DNA of 11,137 bases from Microcaldota archaeon (GTDB taxonomy: Archaea > Micrarchaeota > Micrarchaeia > Micrarchaeales > CABMGC01): NCBI GenBank assembly GCA_021803405.1, contig JAJZLO010000040.1:1-11137 (forward strand), given 5' to 3'. Below the pieces are notes generated by a model that worked only from the letters and a program-made list of their open reading frames with translations, made no database searches and had not been told where the DNA came from. Positions within the stretch are counted from its first letter, which is position 1. Each line of letters opens with the position of its first letter. Of the stretch, positions 6,145 through 11,137 are shown one piece after another. Both the position numbers and the translations under genes were made by a program.

Positions 6145-7107
6145 TTATGGCAACTGATAATTGTTTATCCATGAACCGCTGTAAAGATCATTATAAACAA
6201 ATCCGTTGTTTAGATTTCCACTATAATCATTTGCATTGCCATTCAGCGGCCACCATCCTACCAAAGAGTTTAAATCAACGGGCGCACCGCCTATTCCCTC
6301 ATTATATAATGTTGTGATGTCAGATAGGCCTATGCTTTTATTGTATATCTGTACATCTGCAATAGAGCCATTAAACCATTCTGCATTTCCATAAGTAATA
6401 CCTGCATAACCTGTAGAAACGGCGCCTATAGTAAGATTCGAAGGTACATAAGTCATTGAGTTGCTAACTATTTGGTTTCCTATCTCTTGTCCATTGGCGT
6501 ACCAGTACTTTTCACTTCCGTTTAACGCTACTGCGACAAAGATCCATTTATCAAAAGAAGCTCCAGGTATTGGAAAACCATCCCCTACCCAGTCTCCTGG
6601 GTTTGCAGGTTCAGCAGTATCCCACTCTATACAAAGGCCAGGGTTATTACTCGGGCTACATGCATGTGGCAGGTTATTGTAATCTAATTTAAGGCCATAT
6701 TGTTCTTCTTTGTCTACTATATCGTGAAAAGGAGCTCCGACAACGTAAATCCATGCGGTTATAGTTATCTGATTGCCTACTATATTCAACTGGCTGTTTA
6801 TTTGGTTTGAGTTGTACACCTGTACATAATCTCCTACGCCTCTTGATATAAGAACAAAATCAGGCAGCTCTCCATTGCAAAGTCCTTCAAGATTTATATC
6901 ATACGTGCTGCCAATTCCATCTGGCCTAAATACTGTACACGCACCAGCTTGAACTCTAGGAGTTAATGGATTACTATTAAGAAAACCTAATTGAAAAAGC
7001 AGCGCTAAAACAATTGCAACAAGCAATAGTGACCAACCATAGGTCATTAAGTATTCAATAGCAGTTTGTATCTTTACTTTTTTTTCTTTTTTCTCTATTT
7101 TCTTCAT
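6145..7107 (-). CDS. pilin-like protein fused to a LamG/concanavalin-like domain
   Basis: The product has 320 residues. The basic N-terminus (residues 1-12) is followed by I-QTAIEYLMTYGW and a hydrophobic helix to about residue 43. This is a class III (archaeal prepilin peptidase) signal peptide, with Q14 as predicted +1 and E18 at +5. Residues about 90-275 form a LamG jelly roll: I-T-I-T-A-W-I-Y, D-K-W-I-F-V-A-V-A-L-N-G-S, W-Y-A-N-G-Q, L-T-I-G-A, then F-N-G-S-I-A-D-V-Q-I-Y-N. A WWPLNGNANDYSGN motif (about 287-300) trails the domain, although in LamG proteins it often precedes it. Such domains bind glycans or proteins, so a surface adhesin carried on a type IV pilus-like filament is likely. 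It is convergent with the 4427-6082 gene and separated from it by 62 bp. Confidence 0.82.
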   Translation of the reverse strand: MKKIEKKEKKVKIQTAIEYLMTYGWSLLLVAIVLALLFQLGFLNSNPLTPRVQAGACTVFRPDGIGSTYDINLEGLCNGELPDFVLISRGVGDYVQVYNSNQINSQLNIVGNQITITAWIYVVGAPFHDIVDKEEQYGLKLDYNNLPHACSPSNNPGLCIEWDTAEPANPGDWVGDGFPIPGASFDKWIFVAVALNGSEKYWYANGQEIGNQIVSNSMTYVPSNLTIGAVSTGYAGITYGNAEWFNGSIADVQIYNKSIGLSDITTLYNEGIGGAPVDLNSLVGWWPLNGNANDYSGNLNNGFVYNDLYSGSWINNYQLP

Positions 7108-7187
7108 ATAGTATCCTTATACCTACTACTGTTAATATTAAAATACTTATTAAACATTACATTCTTAGTTTTTCTCATTATCTATAT

Positions 7188-7211
7188 CTAAATTATAATC
7201 TAAATTATAAT
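7188..7211. repeat. two tandem copies of a 12-bp A/T-rich unit
   Basis: CTAAATTATAAT occurs at 7188-7199 and again at 7200-7211, directly followed by TTATAAA. It lies in the A/T-rich region 7108-7277 between the pilin-LamG gene and tRNA-Thr. It may be simple slippage in AT-rich DNA. I see no gene in that 170-bp stretch. Confidence 0.55.
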
Positions 7212-7258
7212 TTATAAAAAGAAAATATAAAAGAAATTTTATTTAAATATATAAATAA

Positions 7259-7277
7259 AAAATAAATAAAAGGAAAA
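7259..7277 (-). terminator. T-rich terminator after tRNA-Thr
   Basis: Directly past the discriminator base, the minus strand reads TTTTCC then TTTTATTTATTTTTT, a U-rich tract suitable for archaeal termination. This is based on composition and position. Confidence 0.4.
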
Positions 7278-7371
7278 AGCCCCCGGCGAGAATCGGACTC
7301 GCGACCTTCTGCTTACCATGCAGACGCTCTTTAGCGAGACAAAATAAATCCTACCACTGAGCTACAGGGGC
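7278..7371 (-). tRNA. tRNA-Thr(GGU) with a 22-nt D-loop insertion
   Basis: On the minus strand the acceptor GCCCCTG pairs with CGGGGGC with one G-U pair, and the discriminator base is U, common for archaeal tRNA-Thr. The anticodon arm is TCTGC/ATGGTAA/GCAGA with anticodon GGT at 7315-7317. The T-arm is GCGAG/TCCGATT/CTCGC. The D-stem GCTC/GAGC is intact, but the loop reads AGTGGTA and then 22 extra nt (7330-7351 on the plus strand) before GAGC. Removing them leaves a normal 72-nt tRNA. TTTA near the 5' end of the insert can pair with TAAA at its 3' end, leaving a 3-nt GGA bulge, which resembles a relaxed bulge-helix-loop intron. The exact splice points are uncertain by a few nucleotides. CCA is not encoded. 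Confidence 0.9.
7330..7351 (-). other. predicted D-loop intron of tRNA-Thr
   Basis: This 22-nt segment separates the D-loop sequence AGTGGTA from the 3' D-stem strand GAGC. Archaeal introns normally lie at 37/38 in the anticodon loop, and D-arm positions are non-canonical. The intron is inferred from tRNA length and stem pairing only. Confidence 0.65.
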
Positions 7372-7476
7372 ATCTGATAATATTTATATATAATCGTTAA
7401 ATACCTTGCTCTCCAATTCATAACTGCGAGGTTTACATTAAATAAAATAATAAACAATAATATCGTGGTAAATTAA

Positions 7477-8517
7477 ATGAAAATAATAAGTTTCAACAGT
7501 GTAACCAACTTAATAAAACTTGTACCTGAATCTTATGATGATTTATACTTGTTGGCAATACTGCTTGACAAAAACGATAAAATAGGCTCGAGAAGCTACA
7601 GACGCTTCAAGTCAACAGAGGATGATGTTGGAGAACAAAAAGAGGTTTTCATACGTATATCTTTAGAAAAGGCAGAGATAGATAAGAGCGCTTGGAGACT
7701 AAGGCTTAATGGAAAGATAATAGAAGGAAATCCTATAGAGTTTGTAAGGCTAAACAGCTATCATACATTAAATATAGGGATCTCAGATTTAATAGAGGTC
7801 GAAAAGCCAGAGTGGAAAGAGTATATCTTAAAGCGTCTAAAACAATCGGTAGTCGACGCTAAAAAACCAAAACTTGCAGTAATAGCTTTTGATGATGAAA
7901 AAGCTACCGTTGCATATATTCGTGGCTATGGCATAGACATAACTACCGAGCTTTATAGCAAGCTTAGCAAGAAGCTAAGCGAGAAGGAGTTCGAAAAGCT
8001 AAAGCAACAGTACTTCGATTCTATAATAAAGTTAATCTCAGGTCTAGATGTTGGTATAGTTATACTTGCTGGGCCAGGTTTTACTAAAGAAGACATTAAA
8101 AAATATATAGAGGTTAAGGGCATTAAAATTAATAAAAGGCTATTTTACGAGTCTTGTAGCGATCCTGAACGTTCTGGAATAAGGGAGGTAATGCAAAGTG
8201 ATACTGTGTCTAAAATATTCGAAAATGAGCACATTAAAAAGGAGTTCGAGTACTTAAATATATTTCTAAGTTCGCTGAGAATTGGATCATCGCTTTCAGG
8301 AATAGATCGCGTGTCTGCTGCTTTAGATAACTACGCTATAAGTGTGGTGCTTGTTAATGATTCTGTGCTATGGGAAGAGGAAGTTAAGAAACTGCTTGAA
8401 AAAGCCGATAAACAAAATGTCACAATAGAGATATTTAATTCTGAAGATGATGCTGGAAAGCAACTGGCGTCTTTCAAAAATATAGTTGGTATAGAAAAAT
8501 ATCTCCTGAAAAATTAA
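7477..8517 (+). CDS. pelA: Pelota, ribosome rescue and mRNA surveillance factor
   Basis: Pelota (Dom34 in yeast) is an aRF1-like protein that enters the A site of stalled ribosomes with aEF1A and, with ABCE1, splits them. The 346-residue product has family length. The N-terminal Sm-like domain (about 1-125) contains LVPESYDDLYLLAILL, then S-R-S-Y-R-R-F-K-S-T, and closes with SYHTLNIGISDLIEVEKPEWKEY. The central domain (about 130-262) contains KLAVIAFDDEKATVAYIRGYG and VGIVILAGPGFTKE. The C-terminal domain (about 265-346) contains N-I-F-L-S-S-L-R-I. There is no GGQ motif, as expected for Pelota and unlike aRF1. A TATA-like A/T stretch at 7438-7451 precedes the ATG. It is divergent from tRNA-Thr, and its stop overlaps the stop of the convergent pilin-like gene by 3 nt. 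Confidence 0.93.
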   Translation: MKIISFNSVTNLIKLVPESYDDLYLLAILLDKNDKIGSRSYRRFKSTEDDVGEQKEVFIRISLEKAEIDKSAWRLRLNGKIIEGNPIEFVRLNSYHTLNIGISDLIEVEKPEWKEYILKRLKQSVVDAKKPKLAVIAFDDEKATVAYIRGYGIDITTELYSKLSKKLSEKEFEKLKQQYFDSIIKLISGLDVGIVILAGPGFTKEDIKKYIEVKGIKINKRLFYESCSDPERSGIREVMQSDTVSKIFENEHIKKEFEYLNIFLSSLRIGSSLSGIDRVSAALDNYAISVVLVNDSVLWEEEVKKLLEKADKQNVTIEIFNSEDDAGKQLASFKNIVGIEKYLLKN

Positions 8518-9554
8518 GCTCCTATGTTTTCTATCTGTACTGCCTGAAATCCACTGCCACATGTCTTTACCCACTCTACTGCTATTTGATATATGCCAGA
8601 ATTAAGAAATGTCTGTCCAGTATAACTGTTAACTCCGTTACGCGCATTCCATGATCCTCCATTCAAAAGTGAAGTCCAGGTGCTGCTACTTTGCTGTTTG
8701 TAATATATCTGTATAGCGTTTGTTGCGTATGCATTTACCGTTATGGTATTTCCCTGATACATCTGAAATGTAGAGTAAGCTACTGAAAGTATAGAGTTAT
8801 ATGGCGAAGAACATGCAACATTCTGTGAGTTAAGGTTTGAGAGTATTCCTGGAAAGTTCTGTACCTTTTCGTTAAGGTAATACTGTCCTACATACTGACC
8901 ACTTCCAAAAGCGTAAGATATGCTATTTTGTGTTCTATATCCTACAAAATCTCCATTTTGAAGCAATGTATAATTATATGGTAGTATTGGCGTACTAGGC
9001 TCAATTTCTAAGCGTATAGAACTTGGAAGTTGACCAGCTATTACTACAAACGGTGTTATTTCTGTGTTTGATGGATAAGCATCAAATGAACCTCCATATA
9101 CACTTGTGTTGTATTGGCATGCGGTACTATTCAACGAATAACTCTCTGAGTTGCAATATCCGGCATTTATATTGAATATACCATAAGCTACCTGCCCGCT
9201 TTGAACAAAGTTTGGAAATACTATCTCACAAATTGTTTCTTGAGCTGGATATAAGAATGCAGGAGAACATAATCCTGTGCCTTTAGCGCTTCCTACAGTG
9301 GCAGAAATGCTAGTTATATTTACCGGTACTGTTTGGCTATTTATAAGAGAAATGTCTACTATAGAGTAAGTATTTGTTATATTGCTATAAAACTCAACAA
9401 AATTGCACTCTAAGTTACTATAAGATGTACATGTGGTGTCTTGTATAGTATTTACATAAGTTGTAAGAAGAACAACGGCAGTAATTGCTATTCCTAGCAA
9501 AATAAACATAAAGCCATATGTACTCATAAACTCTACAGTTGCTTGCGCTTTCAT
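8514..9554 (-). CDS. large pilin-like surface protein with class III signal peptide
   Basis: The product has 346 residues. It starts MKA-QATVEFMSTYG followed by a hydrophobic helix (about residues 12-33). Predicted prepilin peptidase cleavage falls before Q4, with E8 at +5, the class III pattern used for archaeal type IV pilin-like subunits. The remainder is a cysteine-containing, Ser/Thr/Asn/Tyr-rich, beta-rich exterior. Cysteines appear at about 42, 50, 96, 109, 153, 165, 247 and 332, so disulfides are possible, and there are several N-x-S/T sequons. Residues about 50-150 resemble the beta-rich head seen after many archaeal pilin helices, and residues about 255-340 look like an Ig-like bacterial-surface domain (N-x-I-T-V-N-A-Y-A, then G-I-Y-Q-I-A-V-E-W). 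I recognise no named family for the exterior part. A TATA box (TTTATAAA, 9584-9591) lies 34 nt upstream, giving a very short leader. Confidence 0.8.
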   Translation of the reverse strand: MKAQATVEFMSTYGFMFILLGIAITAVVLLTTYVNTIQDTTCTSYSNLECNFVEFYSNITNTYSIVDISLINSQTVPVNITSISATVGSAKGTGLCSPAFLYPAQETICEIVFPNFVQSGQVAYGIFNINAGYCNSESYSLNSTACQYNTSVYGGSFDAYPSNTEITPFVVIAGQLPSSIRLEIEPSTPILPYNYTLLQNGDFVGYRTQNSISYAFGSGQYVGQYYLNEKVQNFPGILSNLNSQNVACSSPYNSILSVAYSTFQMYQGNTITVNAYATNAIQIYYKQQSSSTWTSLLNGGSWNARNGVNSYTGQTFLNSGIYQIAVEWVKTCGSGFQAVQIENIGA

Positions 9555-9583
9555 TATTCTCGTATTATAATAATTAGCAATAT

Positions 9584-9591
9584 TTTATAAA
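9584..9591. promoter_or_regulatory. palindromic TATA box between pilin-like gene and priS
   Basis: TTTATAAA is self-complementary and is centred 34 nt before the pilin-like ATG (minus) and 50 nt before the priS GTG (plus). It fits the pilin-like gene with a leader of about 8 nt. For priS a weaker TTAAAG (9609-9614) is better spaced for a leaderless GTG start. Confidence 0.5.
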
Positions 9592-9637
9592 CCTGCTTTA
9601 CATCATCCTTAAAGATTTTTTCTACTTATTTATTATT

Positions 9638-10819
9638 GTGGTACTTTTGGAACTTAAAACAGAGCAAGTACATGCCATTGTTTCTGATCTTATCGGTAAA
9701 TATTATAGGTCTGCAAAAGACATATCCCCTGAAAGGATAAATCAAAGAGAGTTCGGTATTGGAGATTTTGAAACTAAAATACGTTTTAGGCATCTCTCGT
9801 TTTTAAGTGATTTTGAGTTCAGAGAGTATTTGATTAAAAATGCTCCGCCTTATGTATCTTGCTCAACTGCTTTTTACAAATATCCTACTTATAGACCGAT
9901 GGAAAATAAACAGTGGCTAGGGTCAGAATTGGTTTTTGATTTAGACGCTACCGATATGAAATTAAACTGTAGGTTGAGCCATGGAACTTCATGGGTGTGT
10001 GAAGAGTGTCTTTCAAGTGTAAAAGCCGAAGCAATTAAACTCATAGAAGAGTTTCTAGTGCCTGATTTTGGCTTTTCAGAAAAAGAGATATTGCCAAACT
10101 TCAGCGGCAATCGAGGTTATCACATACATATAAAAAACGAAAGTGTATTGCAATTAGATGGAAACGCAAGAAAAGAACTTAGCGATTATATTTCTGGATA
10201 TGGTATAGAGTTTTCTGATTTTTTTAAAATGGAGGAGTTCAGAAGAGAAAGTGGGAGAGTTGGAAAAAAGTTAGTAGGTCCAAAAAGTTCAGATAAAGGA
10301 TGGGGCGGCAAGATAGCACGTAACTTTATACATGAGTTAGAAAAAGGACCAGAAAGTCTTGAAGCTATAGTAGTAGAAAAGAATATAGCAAAAAATCTAT
10401 ATAAGAAAAGGCCCTTGATAGAGATGGGCATAAACAATGGAAATTGGGATATGGTCTATATAAAAAACAAAGAAGCTTTTTGGTTAGATGTAATAAAAAA
10501 ACAGGCAATACTTCAGAGCGATAAGATAGATAAAAATGTAACTAATGATCCATCTCACATGGTCAGGCTACCAAATACAATACATGGCGAAACTGGTCTT
10601 ATTTCAAAACGCTTAAGCATTTCAGAGTTAAAAAGATTCGATCCTATGAAGGATGCAATAGCCTTTAAAGACGGTAGCATCGATGTCATCGCAAATACAA
10701 CACAACAACTTGCTATAAACGGAGAGAGCTTCGGTCCCTATGATAATCAAAAGGTCACTCTTCCTATTTACGCAGGGGTATATCTTTTACTTAAAAATAT
10801 GGCAAAAGTAGTAGAATAA
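9638..10819 (+). CDS. priS: DNA primase, small catalytic subunit
   Basis: PriS is the catalytic half of the archaeo-eukaryotic primase (with PriL) and makes primers for replication. The product has 393 residues, at the upper end of family length. Catalytic carboxylates Asp101 and Asp103 lie in E-L-V-F-D-L-D-A-T-D. A zinc knuckle is formed by Cys111, His115, Cys121 and Cys124. FSGNRGYHIHI (155-165) is the phosphate-binding motif. Asp304 and H-M-V-R-L-P-N-T-I-H-G (307-317) complete the active site. GTG at 9638 is chosen because no ATG is available and the sequence from there (LELKTEQVHAIV) looks native; TTG at 9647 would lose three residues. There is no fusion to PriL, and the large subunit is not in the window. 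Confidence 0.93.
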   Translation: MVLLELKTEQVHAIVSDLIGKYYRSAKDISPERINQREFGIGDFETKIRFRHLSFLSDFEFREYLIKNAPPYVSCSTAFYKYPTYRPMENKQWLGSELVFDLDATDMKLNCRLSHGTSWVCEECLSSVKAEAIKLIEEFLVPDFGFSEKEILPNFSGNRGYHIHIKNESVLQLDGNARKELSDYISGYGIEFSDFFKMEEFRRESGRVGKKLVGPKSSDKGWGGKIARNFIHELEKGPESLEAIVVEKNIAKNLYKKRPLIEMGINNGNWDMVYIKNKEAFWLDVIKKQAILQSDKIDKNVTNDPSHMVRLPNTIHGETGLISKRLSISELKRFDPMKDAIAFKDGSIDVIANTTQQLAINGESFGPYDNQKVTLPIYAGVYLLLKNMAKVVE

Positions 10820-11027
10820 GTATGAACGATGCAACCTCTTCTTTACATGTATTTACCTGCGGCTATGCAAAAGATATTTAAATACATTTGACTATAAATA
10901 TTAAGTATTCTGTACTGCCTCTATTATAGGTGTTGTATTCCTGCTTTATCTGGCAGGTGCATCGTTGTAAGTAATCGAGGAGTTAATATTCTACTAAAAG
11001 TAGATTCGGGCAGATATGGTGCTTCAA
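10820..11027. other. structured intergenic region upstream of L15e
   Basis: This 208-bp gap holds no convincing protein gene; a 19-codon ORF at 10822-10881 has no SD. Two TATA-like elements lie in it (10875-10884 and TATAAATA at 10893-10900), the second predicting a roughly 105-nt leader for L15e. An inverted repeat joins AACGATGCA (10825-10833) to TGCATCGTT (10958-10966), extended by CCT/AGG after one bulged A. Two local hairpins are CCTGC/GCAGG (10940-10957) and TCTAC/GTAGA (10990-11004). It may be a leader RNA, a small RNA or an operator pair. Confidence 0.5.
10893..10900 (+). promoter_or_regulatory. TATA box, probably of the L15e transcript
   Basis: TATAAATA is the best TATA match in the gap after priS. 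It predicts transcription from about 10922 and a leader of about 105 nt before the L15e ATG, unusually long beside the near-leaderless genes elsewhere in this window. Confidence 0.45.
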
Positions 11028-11137
11028 ATGGGCGCATATAAATATATCAAAGAGAGTTTTCAAAACGAATACAAAAATAGAGATTCCATAATGAAAGAAC
11101 GAGTTTCATCATGGAGAAAAGGAGCATCTCTTCAAAG
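11028..11137 (+). CDS. rpl15e: ribosomal protein L15e, 5' part (cut by window edge)
   Basis: The 36 visible codons begin MGAYKYIKESFQNEYKN and continue to K-E-R-V-S-S-W-R-K, the conserved N-terminus of archaeal/eukaryotic large-subunit protein L15e (Y-K-Y-I-x-E, then L-K-x-R-x-x-x-W-R). It is a basic rRNA-binding protein of the 50S subunit. The ATG at 11028 is preferred over the in-frame ATG at 11016 because the SD GGTG (11018-11021) lies 6 nt before it and homologues begin there. The reading frame is open to the window end. Confidence 0.85.
   Translation, partial: MGAYKYIKESFQNEYKNRDSIMKERVSSWRKGASLQ

Noticed and set aside
7188..7211. Tandem 12-bp repeat as start of a CRISPR or IS element
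   Set aside because: Only two contiguous copies with no spacers or transposase; more likely slippage in AT-rich DNA.
10822..10881. 19-codon ORF starting ATG after priS
   Set aside because: It has no SD or suitable promoter and no recognisable sequence, and it lies within the inverted-repeat region.
10905..10970. Hydrophobic stretch resembling a short transmembrane peptide before L15e
   Set aside because: No start codon with SD is present and the frame is bounded by nearby stops; it is likely chance.
10915..11013. Possible third tRNA-like RNA closed by CTGCC/GGCAG
   Set aside because: No T-loop (TTCNANT) or credible anticodon arm is found on either strand.

Overview
The window is AT-rich archaeal DNA. 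Archaeal diagnostics are a Pelota-type ribosome-rescue factor, an archaeo-eukaryotic primase small subunit (PriS), the start of ribosomal protein L15e, a PAC2-family proteasome-assembly-chaperone homologue, TATA-box promoters with leaderless or GGTG-type translation starts, and pilin-like proteins with class III signal peptides of the Q-x-x-x-E type. The QTAIEYLMTYGW-like pilin N-terminus fused to a LamG domain, the compact layout and the interrupted tRNAs suggest a small-genome DPANN lineage (Micrarchaeota/Parvarchaeota-like). That placement is inference, not proof.

Layout. Positions 1-21 hold the first codons of a minus-strand gene. Then come a PAC2 protein (149-889, +), tRNA-Leu(UAA) with an expanded D-arm (897-1001, +), a secreted or membrane-anchored sequon-rich DUF4382-like protein (1108-2466, +), a small cytosolic beta-rich protein (2521-2934, +) and a winged-helix regulator (2927-3235, -). 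A palindromic TATA region separates this regulator from a PRC-barrel protein (3349-3603, +), which is followed in an operon by RNase HII (3614-4330, +), apparently starting at AUU. Next is a transmembrane winged-helix protein (4427-6082, +) whose exterior resembles the 1108-2466 product; its promoter carries four 11-bp tandem repeats. A pilin-LamG fusion (6145-7107, -), tRNA-Thr(GGU) with a D-loop insertion (7278-7371, -), Pelota (7477-8517, +), a second large pilin-like protein (8514-9554, -), PriS (9638-10819, +), a structured intergenic region and the 5' end of the L15e gene (11028 onward, +) complete the window.

How the genes fit. Housekeeping information-processing genes (RNase HII, PriS, Pelota, L15e, two tRNAs, PAC2) are interleaved with a surface/accessory set (two DUF4382-like proteins and two pilin-like proteins). 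The most unusual elements are: (i) a membrane one-component regulator whose sensor half has a free-standing paralogue 2 kb away and whose promoter has a helically phased repeat array; (ii) D-arm insertions in both tRNAs; (iii) a probable AUU start for RNase HII; and (iv) an inverted repeat plus leader hairpins in front of L15e.
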